A program made the translations under genes and the position numbers. Below are positions 10,120 through 21,199 of a stretch of 64,000 nt of DNA, piece by piece. The notes beneath the pieces are model-generated. The model was not told the origin of the DNA, did not search any database, and was given only the letters and a program-made list of their open reading frames with translations. Source of the stretch: Neoscytalidium dimidiatum (taxonomy: Eukaryota > Ascomycota > Dothideomycetes > Botryosphaeriales > Botryosphaeriaceae); assembly GCA_037367355.1 (NCBI GenBank), contig CM074695.1, positions 4,774,001 through 4,838,000 of the forward strand. Direction: 5' to 3'. The first letter of the stretch is position 1, and every line of letters begins with the position of its first letter.

Positions 10120-11393
10120 CTGTCGGATATGCTAAAAAAACCGATGATGACCGTGATACCTTCCACACCTCGCAGTTACCATGCGTTGAAGACCCTGCTG
10201 GCAATCCCCTTCCTATCGCACGCCTCAGGCACGTCTACTACCACATCCTTAATTGCACCGCCACCCTCTTTCCCCAGCTCGCCCTCGCGTTCTGTACCAA
10301 GGTACTGGGCCCTATCGGCGCGCTGTTGCGCACTAAACGCAGGTTGCTACTGACTCTTCCGTTGTGGCCTCTCGGGATACACAAGAGGGGGTATTGTGAG
10401 CCAAAATCCCAACGGGCTTGGATTCCCGCTTTGCCACAACTGATATACTTCCAAAATCTCAGCCCGCAAGTAAAATTCTCCTGCATCGTATATGGTCTCA
10501 ATACATTCCGTAACTTCCAAGAGGAATTTACAGGTATACGTGCTTCGGGTTTCGATATTTAACTGAATGCTGTCCCACCTTCCACAGAGATGTTAACCAG
10601 TCTAGACCGCCTGATTGCTGGAATCAAATCAGCCCGCCATCTGACATGCAGCGTTTGTCATGCATCAGGCGAAACTATAATGGCAGTGGTAAGGGTGGAG
10701 CTGATTTGATCGGTCAGCTGAGCATCAAAGTGCGTGTACCTGCAGGCATGTGTAACATAGATGAGCTCCTGCTCATTCCTGCTGCCTGCAGCCGCAGGAT
10801 ATAATTTGCCCGTGTTCCACAAAGCCTTTAAATCTTTCGTATCCTGCTGTGCTCTAATACTTTTTTTTTTTTAGCTCACAATAACCAAATTCAATGTTCC
10901 CCTTTTTCTTTGCTCGACAGATGCGCTTTCAGCCATTTTGAACCTAATTCCTGATTTGTTCGCTGGCACTATATTTGCGTTGGCACGTACTAACTCTTTG
11001 TGAGTCCGGAGTTTCCGCATGCTCCTTTGATTTTTTTTCATCCCTTTGCCCCCTTTGGCTTACCCTCTTTGGCACGGGTCAAAATTCGTGGTAGACGACG
11101 TTCAAGTGAGCTACCGTATTTATCAAAAGAGGACAATATCACTGCGTGACTGCCAGAGAACCATTATAACCCCGTTGACAGAGATTTTCCTTAACCGTCG
11201 TGGCGCGGTCGATTTAGAAGATCCACGGCTCGAGGTTTTTCCACCAAGTCGTTAAAATCAGTATCAACTTCTTCCATCGACTTCGGCGGGCTCCGCAAAC
11301 TCGAAATAGTCACATAGCACCAGAACTACAAGTGTGACCATTGAAAGCTCTGATTGGTTCACTCCATAATACAGCAGTGATAAGCTTTTCGCT
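10120..11393. other. Gene-free stretch upstream of the 2OG oxygenase
   Basis: Contains a T13 run at about 10861 and, further on, the putative promoter of the oxygenase. A frame of 162 codons at 10074-10562 overlaps the permease end and is not recognisable. Confidence 0.5.
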
Positions 11394-12598
11394 ATGGGTA
11401 GCCTGGAATACCCAAGAAGAATGGAGGTTCGGGTGTTGGACTTTTCGAAATTCCATGATGGTTCGGACATCGAACGCCAGAAGTTCGCAAAGGGTCTTTT
11501 TGAATCCCTTACCAGCGAGGGTTTCGTGAAGATTGTCAATCATGGCGTCACAAAAGAAGAGTTTGACCAACTTTTTGACTGGGTATGCTGAACCAACATT
11601 CCTTATTTGATCGCTAGTCCTTCGTACACTCTCTAACTTGACCAGAACCGTCAGTTTTTTGCACTCCCGCTAGCTGAGAAATTGAAAGTAGCCAACTCTC
11701 CTACGCCAGATCCCCAGCGTGGGTGGACCTGCGTCAATGGCGAGAGAACAGGCACACTGAATCAAGGCGGGAAGACAAACACTACGAAAACTGAGCATGG
11801 AGACCTCGAAGATGCAAAGGTATGCCAAACTCTTCTTGGGGGATCTTTCCTTTGATTTTCACGAAAATTGAGCGCTTGTTCCTTTTTTTTTTTAAAAAAA
11901 AAAAACTGTTCGCTGATGTCTCCCTCATGCAGGAACATCTCGATATAGGACCCTTGGAAGACGTCCAGTTTCCAAATCGCTGGCCCCATGAAAACATTCT
12001 GCCGGGTTTCCGCTCTGGTATAGAGGCGTATTTCACCAAAGCCCGGAAGATTTCCCTGGAGCTGGTGGAAGCCCTCGAGATAGCTACCAAGTCTCAGAAG
12101 GGCTACTTTACTGATCGCTTCTCTGTAGACGCAAGCGAGCTGCGTCTAAACCACTATCCTTCTATTGCGGTCTCGAAGCTCGAAGGTGGCAGTACCCGGC
12201 GCATATGGCCGCACACTGATTTCGGCGTGATAACCCTGCTTATTCAAGACAACAATGGCGGGCTAGAGATCCACGATCAGACCCAGCCCGGAACCGCATT
12301 TGTTCCAGTAGCGCGGACTTCGGAGACTGAGTTTATCGTTAATATAGGTGATACACTGGCTAGGTGGACAAACGGCCTGCTCAAGGCGAGTTTGCACCAA
12401 GTCACATCTCCTCCGCATGCCAAGGATCAACCTGATATCGTGCTCCCTTCCAGGCGCTCCAATGCGTTCTTCCTCAAGGCGAGTAAAGACGAGTCCGTTG
12501 GGCCGATGGAAAAGTTTGTTAGCGAGGACCGGCCGGCAATGTATGATGACATAACTGCGTTGGAGTTTCACAAACAGAGGAACAGCGTTGTTTACTAG
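11394..12598 (+). CDS. 2-oxoglutarate/Fe(II)-dependent oxygenase (3 exons)
   Basis: Predicted 342 aa from exons 11394-11582, 11646-11819 and 11933-12598. The N-terminal DIOX_N-like half starts with VRVLDFSKFHDG and SEGFVKIVNHGV. The C-terminal double-stranded helix carries the iron ligands H215 and D217 (PHTDFGVITLL) and H276 (SLHQV), and the 2-oxoglutarate anchor R295-x-S297. All residues for catalysis are present, and the length is typical of the isopenicillin-N-synthase-like family. The substrate cannot be read from sequence; fungal members mostly hydroxylate or desaturate small secondary metabolites. Intron 2 contains T11 followed by A12. A second start at M10 is possible. It is convergent with the AttH/CrtC-like gene, 617 bp away. 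Confidence 0.9.
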
Positions 12599-13215
12599 TT
12601 TGTATAATAATCTTCTTGTTCCTTATGTTAGGAAATCCCCAACGTTGATTTCGACGAGTACAAGAAAATGTGTTGCAAGACTTCACTCGACCTTGAAGAG
12701 TGCCTCAGTGATATGGATGAGAATTTGTAAGCCCTCAGCTCGCGGGATTCCATAGCTTCAAACTAGAAGATGATTGAAACGTAGCAGGTGCAGGAATAGA
12801 AGGACAGCAATCGACAATATCTCGGTATTTGCATTCGAGTCCCTGAATCAAGTTAAAACCATTGACTCACTATAATCATAGATAGTTTCATGTCTGGGGG
12901 TACACACCTTGGCTCTGCCATAACTGTAGGAGGAACCTCTTCTCGCTAAACCACAGCAAACGCGTTTGGCGACCGCACGATAATGTTGAGGTTCAGTAGA
13001 GGTGCAAATGTGGGGTAGTATTTTTGGCAGGTAGGTGGAGGGTTGCTAGAAGTGTCCTTCTTTATATTACGGTACAGCTGGCACGCAGCTGAAACTACAC
13101 TGCGACTGTGTACACGTTATTCATGGCAGGGAATTATTAAGGCACAGCGGGCTTTGAATCTTCGATTCGTTATCCTCAGCACTTAGCTGCTGCTGCATCC
13201 CCACACTTGCCCCTC
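12599..13215. other. Convergent intergenic stretch
   Basis: This is the shared 3' region of two convergent genes. A short frame at 12632-12730 (33 codons, EIPNVDFDEYKKMC...) follows a TTAG acceptor-like site but has no known counterpart. Nothing else is seen. Confidence 0.5.
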
Positions 13216-14408
13216 TCAGTCATAGAAAGGTTTTTGCTCAGATAACCCCCATCCCTGGACCGGTTTGCCCTCCCATTGGCCCGAATAAACTGCCCAGCCC
13301 TCGAAAAGGATGTTGTTGATATTCGTAGACCAAAGCTCTCCGTATTTCCATACCGCAACATCTGGAAGGGTAACGTTGAGTTGTCCGTTTTTCTCGGGGA
13401 ACTGAAGGAGAAATGAGCTGTAGTAGGTAATGTTGGAAGCCGGTGAGATCCATGGACCGGACTCCTGAATATCGGAGACAACGCTAGTAACCTCCATATT
13501 CCCGCCTGGGTGGAGCACCGAAGCAAATGTCTTGTGGTACTTTCCGATCGGATTCACAGCCCACACACAAATGCGGATGCCATTCTCAAGCTGGATAGGA
13601 AACCAATACCAGCCACCGGAAGCGACGCCTCTCCCCCACTGGCGGTCATACCATGTTGTGGAACGAGATGGATCCACATCGTAGACGGTATCATTAATTG
13701 TAACAGTACCAGACGTGATGGCGTTTGGCAGGGCAAATTCCTGGTTATAATCTGTTCCCCAAAAAAAGCTGCCGCTCCCGCCATCGTATAGTATTGGCCC
13801 GTCCGCTTCAAAAGTGACATTGAAGATGAGACCGTCCCTGTTACTCCAAGAGGTAATAGAAGAGAGATTGTCGTCAGCTGTCGAGTACCAGCGGTAAAAA
13901 TCATCGAACTGAATGTCCAAGGTGTCGTTGTTGAAAGACGCCCGTTCTCCATACGTCTCGTACGCCTTATAATATCCAGATTTAAGCTCGTAGATTGACG
14001 CTCCATAATTGTTGGATCCATCATCGCTCTCTGCGGTTGCACGTAGACTTGTGTGGGAAAGGAGAAGAATATCGAGATCGGTGGTTGTAGTAATCCAATG
14101 CGCGGCCCAGTGCGAGTTAACAACCGCGGGATCGAACACGTGAAAAAGCTGAACATCCCTAACATCATACACTGGCCCGGATGTCTAAGGTAATACCGGA
14201 TCAACGAGGATGCGTGAGCGAGATAAAGTAGGTTACTCACCGTAAAGCTGTAATCAAATGGAGATCTGTTATAGGAGGGTGCAAGCCATGGCCTCCCTGC
14301 GCTGGCTAACGATGCAGCAACTGAGAGCACGATGCTCATGAAGAAAGCTGCGGGGAATGTCATGATAAAAGGGTTTTGCTTTCTTGACCCAGCAGAATGC
14401 TTGGCCAT
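13216..14408 (-). CDS. Secreted AttH/CrtC (lipocalin-like) family protein, kievitone hydratase/Diels-Alderase fold
   Basis: Predicted 378 aa from exons 14408-14241 and 14184-13216, joined as DYSFT-TSGPVYDVRD. A signal peptide is evident (best read from M16: MTFPAAFFMSIVLSVAASLASA); M1 may be a longer alternative start. The body has the family hallmarks SGGWYWFPIQLENGIRICVW, the YDRQWG motif and WKYGELW near the C-terminus, plus many N-x-S/T glycosylation sites. The hydroxyneurosporene-synthase/AttH fold is used by secreted kievitone hydratase (phytoalexin detoxification) and by fungal decalin-forming Diels-Alderases. The secretion signal and glycosylation sites favour the hydratase-like role; neither activity is provable from sequence. 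Confidence 0.82.
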
Positions 14409-15233
14409 AAATAAATTAAACTTGTCAAGCTTGTAAGTTTAGTTCAAAAATCGAAGAACGTCCAACCATCCTTATAAAATGATGGTCCCGACCCCGACCC
14501 CGACTCCGACTCCGACCCCGATTTCGATCCCGATCTTCACCCTGGTCTTGACGAGGATCCTGAGCCTTGTTGGCCAGCGAACGACCATACAAACCATGCT
14601 ACATATCACACTCTTGACTAATGGGCAGCACCTTCGTCGTCAACATGTCAAAGAATTCTTACCCGCACTTTGTACGAACCTCCCGTGCCTGCGGCAACGG
14701 CTCTTAAAAAGCTTAAGTCCTATACTTTATCATGAATCGCTCTCTCTCTCTAGTTCTTTCTTTTTTTGTTTACTGTGATCTTATTGAACGAGAATAATAG
14801 AGTATTGAATCGAATTTGAAAAAGAAGTAAGAAACGTGAGCTAGTGTCAAACGCGGGACTGATGGATCTGGCAGGTCACCAGAGTCCTGCCGGAGGCATC
14901 CGGAAGGCCATGCTTAAGGGTAAAACTCTAACTGGCCGGCTCCTCTATCGAATCGTTTGTTTAATAATCTGAGCCTCCCGTCCTTCCGACGACTCCATGC
15001 CCCCCCTCCACCCCCCCGACACGGTCCTCACAATACGAGATGATCCAAGCAATTCACTAAATTTTTCAATTTCGTTCAGCGCGGCTGCCTCAACATAGCC
15101 TCTATAGCTTTATAGTATAGTAGGAGAAGACATCGAGGTTAGGATGTGCGAGTATATGTATTGCATCTTCACCGAAATGGTCTAACGCCATCTATGATTG
15201 CCTAGCAACTGTCCAATATTCCTCTAGGCTATA
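14409..15233. other. Gene-free stretch
   Basis: Apart from the hexanucleotide repeat given separately, only short frames without similarity are seen. It contains the promoter side of the secreted AttH/CrtC-like gene. Confidence 0.5.
14486..14533. repeat. Hexanucleotide tandem repeat (YCCGAY-type), 8 units
   Basis: Eight consecutive units of CCCCGA with C/T variants (TCCCGA, CTCCGA, TTTCGA) lie about 80 bp upstream of the secreted AttH/CrtC-like gene start. In one frame it would read Pro-Thr repeats, but no gene carries it. Confidence 0.8.
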
Positions 15234-16055
15234 CTAAAGGCCCACTCTGGACAAGATAAATAAAGCAGCCTCAATGATGCACTCTGTGTAGACCAAATGC
15301 GGCAATGATATAGTATTACCTGCTTCACATACACCATCTCCCGCGTTGCATATCTTCAATGCGGTCTTGTTCGCCATCCCACGGAAAGATTCAGAGAGGT
15401 AAGGGTCGCCAAAAGTAACCGCCGCGCTCATCTTGCTATTGGCATTGGCTGGGAGGAGCTTTGCGGTATTGTGCGTGAGCTGCGCGCCATCTGAGTATCC
15501 AGAGATGACAAGCTTGGTTTGTGGGCACGCTATCAGAGCTTCTGTGACGTAGTTTGCCCTAGACCGGTGTTTATGCTCTACTCTAACATAAGCAGGGTCT
15601 CGCGATTAGCAGAGAAACTCACATACGCTGACTACCGTCAGGATCGCCTCCGAGACTATTCTTGGTCATGTTTGCAGCGTACTCGACGCCTTGCATGCCA
15701 ACGCCGATAGATCTGCCGGCCTGCTCGCAAAGGGTGTTAAGGAGATGCGGCTCCAAAGCATGCCGACGTTCCCAATCTCGGAGATGCCGATGGCGAATAA
15801 GACAGTGATGTCGGCGCAGGCTTTGCTAACCCATACAACCGCGCTCTCCTCAGTGTTGATGCGGAATATCTTGGCAAGAGCATCCCACGACTGTACGAGC
15901 CCCGTCGTGTTTGCGGAAACATTAGTGCTTGCTGGGAATACCTCGCTGATTCTGGCAACGACGTTATCTATGTAGGTAGGGAGACCATGCTTCTGGAAAG
16001 GGATTGCAAGGACTGTGCTCGAAATGAGTGAAGTGAGGGTAGTTGAGAGCTTCAT
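15234..16055 (-). pseudogene. Cutinase (CE5), frameshifted
   Basis: Starting at 16055 the sequence encodes a signal-like N-terminus (MKLSTTLTSLISSTVLA), a prodomain-like stretch and ACADITVLFAIGISEIGNVG, the first conserved block of cutinases. At about 15750-15757 the frame shifts by one base; the proper frame resumes with LLNTLCEQAGRSIGVGMQGV and EYAANMTKNSLGGDPDGSQ. An intron (donor GTATGTGAGT) follows, whose junction does not restore the frame cleanly. The last exon has CPQTKLVISGYSDGAQLTHN with the nucleophile serine in GYSDG (consensus GYSQG), then ICNAGDGVCEAG with the aspartate and LPHLVY with the histidine. The catalytic triad survives, but at least one frameshift prevents a full enzyme. 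Substrate would have been plant cutin. Confidence 0.8.
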
Positions 16056-16473
16056 GGTTTACACTCGGTAGTGGTGCGTCTGATATTCAATGAGAAGGAT
16101 TGATTCAAGAAGGGGAATGAGAAGATTCCTTTGACATCTCTTCTGTCTGATCAAAGCGAGATAGCTGAAATTTATACCTCATATACCAGTGGACATTGTC
16201 TTCCCTTATTAATAACGCTGTATAAAACGTCCTGATTGCTAATTGTTTGTCTCGCTATGACCTCCTAGTCACCGACATAGTGTTGGCGCTAATATGCTGC
16301 TTGATCATCGAAGAGCCCATGAATCGTTAGTAGACTTGAGCTATGAGTATATCCGTTACACTCACCCCTAATGTGATTATCATCGAAGAGTCAACGGGAG
16401 GGCTGAAGGAGATCTTAAGATTTGGCAAAAAAAAAAAAAAAAGAAAATGGTGATTTGGATATTCTCACTATGC
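16056..16473. other. Gene-free stretch with an A-run
   Basis: A run of about 18 A (16426-16443) sits here. Nothing else is seen. Confidence 0.5.
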
Positions 16474-17053
16474 TTACACTGACCAAATAGTAGCTGCGTA
16501 GACATAGTTACACGTTATACATACACTCGGATACAGCCGCAGAAGGCTATAGATGCTCGAAGTTACATTCGATCCCGAGCAATCTCGCAGCAAGTAGATA
16601 GCTCCAGTGATTTTGTTACGCCTCCACAATAGGAGAGCGTGTTCGGGTTCGTTAATGCCGAGTTCTACAGTGCTCCCAGAGCCTAGCATCACGCTAGCTA
16701 CACTGCAAGACGATCATAATGTGGGGGCTAAGGGTTTTTTAACCCCTCTTTGCTTTGTAATGTGGTATCGATGTGACCTATGCATTATCAGCCTCAGAAA
16801 CTTACCTTTCCGAGTAATTTGCGCTCAACGTCCATGTCGCGATTCCCACTCCGAGCCGTTTGTAGGTTGTGGTACTCCATACTTCTCCCACCCACTTAAC
16901 ATCCGGAGGAATCGTTGAATCTGCCACGGCCGCTTTCAGACACAATTTTTGAGCAGCAGAGCTGAATGCATCACGTTTATAAAGGTAATACCTACGAAAG
17001 AGTGCATGCTTTGAATTCCGAAGGCAAAATCTTAGATAGAGAACGTCAAGCAA
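16474..17053 (-). CDS. Unidentified two-exon protein, possibly 5'-incomplete
   Basis: Two open frames join cleanly: exon 17053-16806 ends NYSE and, after intron 16805-16703 (GTAAGT..TTGCAG), exon 16702-16474 continues S-VASVMLGSGSTVELGINE, giving 158 aa. The splice consensus at both ends and the exact frame fit argue for a real gene. I recognise no domain. The first about 25 residues are rich in Leu, Tyr and Arg and do not look like a signal peptide, so an upstream exon may be missing. One NVTSS site is present. Confidence 0.4.
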
Positions 17054-17346
17054 GAGACAGATGATGTAGTAAGATATCTTTAATGCTGTTGTTATATTCT
17101 TTCGTCTCTAGAATATGTATGCACAACGTGGCTGCTTCACCCTTGTCCTTCGCTAGACGGTTTCTCTTTGGTCCCTGTCAGTGCCTTACGGAAGAATAAG
17201 AGCAAGATACACGACAAGCCAGCAACTTAATCTTGAAGGACCCATACGTTCAGACCTACGGTCATTCTTCAACTGCTCGAATACTCTCATTTTGCTATTG
17301 CGCACTTGTCTTCATTGTTGTAATCATAGTACCATAACATCACCCT

Positions 17347-19280
17347 CTAGTACGACAGCTTAACCCACTTTCCCTCGCTCGGCACCCCATCCACAACCAC
17401 GAACAACAGATACACGCCCGGCTGCGCGGTACTCGGCCCGGGCGGCGCCCTGACGACCCTCTGGCCGCTCGCCTTGCCCGCCCACCGCTCCAGCTTCACC
17501 ATCCGCTGATTCATCGCGACGGCATGGGTGTGGAAGCCGGGATTGATCAACACGACCTCGACGTCCTCGGCCTCGACGCTGCTCCTCACCGCGAACGTCT
17601 TCCCGTACACGATGGCGTCCGGGGCGGCCAGGATCGCGGGGCGGTGCGGGGCGTCCATGTACGGCGGCGCGAAGATCTCGACGCGGTACTCGGTCGGGAA
17701 GCGGCTGGCCTGGCGCTGCTGCTGGTTGAGGAAGCCGGTGTGGCCGTTGTTCCCGAACTTGGGCCAGCCGCGCGGCACGCCGCCGTCGGCCGTGTAGAAG
17801 ACCATCGGGTTGGAGCCCGCGACGACGACCTCGCCCGACGGCAGCAGCGACGCCACGCTGTGGTACATGCGCGGGATCGTCGTCGCCGGCATGCTCGTGA
17901 AGCGCGACCCCGCGGGCGCTTTCGGGTCGTAGATCAGCGGCGCCAGCACCGGGTCGTCCGCCATGAAGCCGCCAGCGGAGCCGCGGTGCGCGCCGTTGAT
18001 GAGCAGGACCGTGCCGTCCGGCAGGTTGATGCCGTCCGTCATGGTTTGCGGCCCGTTGGGCAGCCGGTCGGTGGGCTCCCAGACCGGGTCGGCCGCGTTG
18101 GGCTGGATCGTGTAGCAGTCGTCGAGGGCCTGCGGGTCCGGGATGTCGCCGCTTGAGCCGCCGCAGAGGAGCACGGTCGGCTCGTAATTGGGCGCTTCGA
18201 GGGGCAGGAGCACGGAGGTGGCGGAGGAGGGGAAGCAGCGCGGCTCGAGGGGCACGGGCGGGAGGGTCTTGACGAGCTTGTCTGCGTGGTAGTCCCAGAC
18301 GACGGCTTGGTTGCCGGCGAGGGTGAAGACTTCGCTGGCGGCGCGGGAGTTGGGGAGGAGGTGGACTTGGGGGGGGGATTGGCGTTAGCTTTGTGTCGGG
18401 CTCGATGTGCGCGACGATTGGGAACTTACGGATGGGGTAGAGGTTGTACGACTTGTTCGGCTGGTTGTTCTCCTCCTCGGTGAACTCGAGGATGGGAAGG
18501 GTGACTGGCGGCGGGGCTTGGCCCTCCGCTTTGATGAGCTCATAGGTCGGGACGTTGATGCTCGCCTCATTCAGCACGAGGAGACCGACGTCGGAGCCGC
18601 CAACAACGAGGATATCGCCGTTAGGCAGGGTCTCAGCACTTGGATACCACCGACGGGCTTGCAGGTGGGAGCCACCCTCAGTGAAGTCCATAGCGCAGGC
18701 GCCGTTGGCACAGGGGCCTGGAGGGTATGTGCGGATGGCGTCGAAGCCGTCACCAACACCAGCCTTAGCATCAGGCTCTGCGCCGGCAAAATTGACCATG
18801 GTACCGTCGGGGAAGAAAGCACCGGCGGAACAGAACGTGTTGGTCTTGGGATGCAGCTTGCGAAGGCCGTTGGTCTTTAGATCGTATTCGGTGGCGAAGA
18901 CGGCCATATCTGAATCATCGTAGTTGTAGGGGTCGGGGGAATGAGCACCGGTGGTGAGATTTACTCCTGGTCCGCCATAGTTGGCATGGTAGCTAATCAT
19001 TTATGTTAGTTACTGTTCAACTTGTTGGGTGCGCCTGAAGGAATGCTCGAAGCTGTTTCTGAGGTTATGGACACTCACTTGTCGAGAAATACGGCAGTCT
19101 CGGTGTAAGGAGGGATGAAGAGCATCTGAGCCGTGCAGCCAGATGTTCCTACTGTCCTGAAACCTGCTCCCGCAGCATGGCGGACGATGCCCGACAACGC
19201 AGCCTAGCAAGAGTCAGCAAGGATCGCAGGAGCGACAGGAAAGAAATCAGACTTACAGCGCGTAGTAGGCGGGATTGCAT
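17347..19280 (-). CDS. Glyoxal oxidase-like copper radical oxidase (AA5_1), 4 exons
   Basis: Predicted 576 aa from exons 19280-19257, 19203-19079, 18992-18430 and 18365-17347, which sum in frame. The enzyme oxidises simple aldehydes such as glyoxal to acids while making hydrogen peroxide, normally outside the cell. The radical-copper site is complete by comparison with the family: C104 (FCSAGAFFPDG) to cross-link Y166 (RRWYPS), and copper ligands Y405 and H406 (RMYHS) and H518 (FHTHAVAMNQR). Kelch-like strands (LPNGDILVVGGSD, LPDGTVLLINGAH) and the C-terminal Ig-like DUF1929 domain are visible. The N-terminus is short and a classic signal peptide is not obvious, so the first exon deserves checking. 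The last exon is far more GC-rich than the first three. Confidence 0.9.
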
Positions 19281-21199
19281 TTTGAGCGTGTTTGAAACGG
19301 CTTTAAATGAGAGAGTGACAAAAAGATTAGAGGATTAAAGAAATTAAGAAGTCTATTCTCTATAAGCCGCGAAAAGAGTGAACAGCAGAGATTGTGCAGG
19401 AAAAGCTCCCGTACAGAGGTAGCGAAAGAGCGGAGAGAGCGGCTCTTTATGACGTGCCGATCAAAGACTATCGCGAACTAACATGCGGTTTACGAGGAGC
19501 TACTTTGAAAGGTAACTCAAGGATCCACCCCGGGATACTTAGCCCAGGCTCGGCATGTGGTCCTTCGGATTTCTATAATCAGCACACGGGCCTCGGGGTA
19601 CAATTGCGGCGCGGGCAGTGCTGCGCTGTTCGGAGCCTCATCAGGCGCGGGAGGTGAATTGGAGCCAATCACCATGATTCCTCTTGGCGCTTGGCAGTGC
19701 GGTTCGTAGCGGATACTCACGTTGTCTGTCCATCAATGTTTTTTGCTTTTTGGTGGCATGCATTGCCTTTTGGAGGCCTGGCGAAGCTTTGATCTGCTGC
19801 TCGTCTGCCCGCAAGCATTACCTTTTGGCTCTTTCCGCGCATTGAACCTTGACATGCACGAAGGTGCTGACAATCGAGGCGAAGCCATGGATTTCCAAGC
19901 GTTGCAGAGCCCGGCTGCCTTACGGGAGCTTTGGCTTTTGCGGGACCGGGCTCCCGGTAGGCGAAAATTAACGGTGATGGTGGAGCAAGGGATCCTTAAT
20001 CAAGCGACACGACCGAGCTCCAGGAGCATCCCAGAAACATCTTTCCGGCCAACCGCTGCAATACTCCGTTTGGACGGCCCGACATGGAGACAGAAAAGGG
20101 GAGTGGGGGAGGCAGAGGCGTAGAATACGAGCACGGCAGACGAGGCTACTGCGGCTACCCGCACGCTAGCCATGTTGTTGACGTAGGCGGATCCGGTAAC
20201 CGACCATGTGGAGCTGGCGGCCGTCGATGATCTCCAAGATACCGGTTCTTGTCCGTGCTGCATGCTCCTGGCATTGGACCTTTAACATTCCTGGCTTGGC
20301 CTCTTCTGTGCTCAGATGCGATTCCACCGATTCACCGGCCTTACAACTTTGCTATTTTTGTACCTAGCGAGCCAAGACTTCTGCTGCCCTGGTCCATCCC
20401 GTCTGTCTATCTCCCGTCCAACTTTCCTTCCCGATGGTACTTCTGCGCTATGGACGCCGATCTGAGCAGAGATCGGAATCTGTATTAGGAACATTCTTTT
20501 GCTATCATTGAGCCAAGTATCACCGTCTTCAGCGAGCTTGTCAGCAAGGAAACAAGTCAGTTTTGTAAAGGTAGCAGCGGGCGCGTCGCGCTCCTTTGAT
20601 AGACGACCGAGAGGAATACAAAAGCTATTTCGGCGAATCCTGGCTTTCTTGTCTCCGCAAGTTTCGCCGCGCGGAGAGCTCCGCCGGGAGTCGCTTATGT
20701 GGGAGAATTCTGGAAGGTGAGCATGAGTCGTAGCATTGCGCATCTGTTTCATCCGTATTGGTGTTGCCGAAGAACGGCCTGCAAGGTATATCATATCCAT
20801 AGGGCCGCCCCTATAGGCTTCGCGGATATAGCTGCCCCGTGCCTGTCTTGAAAGTATTGATTTATTTTGCCTTGCAACATGAACTCTCCCTCTCTCGATA
20901 CGTGTCAGGACGAGAACCTTGAGAGGGCTTAATGGCAGAGTAGGCAGTGTCGTCACCTGGGCAAAGCAAGAAATAGATTGCTAGTCGCTCTTCTCAAATG
21001 TGAGAACCATTGAGGATCGGGTCTGATACGAGAGGTTTGCATTGACTTAAGTCTTCAAGCTGGCATGACAATGACGTTCTAAGTCCCCTTGCACATGATT
21101 CTCCATTCCGTGCCTCCAGCCCGAGCCACGACAAATTCGATTTCAAGACTCTTTTATTATTTTTTCCTAACACCGCATACTCAGTAGAATATGTTTGCT
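19281..21199. other. Long stretch without a recognisable gene
   Basis: The longest frames are 214 codons on the minus strand (20312-20956) and 133 on the plus strand (19722-20123). Neither has a recognisable domain or a sensible composition, and no splice arrangement improves them. Nothing else is seen. Confidence 0.5.

Noticed and set aside
12632..12730. 33-codon acidic segment after the 2OG oxygenase, considered as a fourth exon
   Set aside because: The oxygenase already ends in the normal way (EFHKQRNSVVY), and joining the segment needs a poor donor.
17524..18156. 210-codon plus-strand frame over glyoxal oxidase exon 4
   Set aside because: Antisense shadow of a complete copper radical oxidase exon.
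20312..20956. 214-codon minus-strand frame
   Set aside because: No recognisable domain, no signal or membrane segment and no splice partners; the region looks non-coding.
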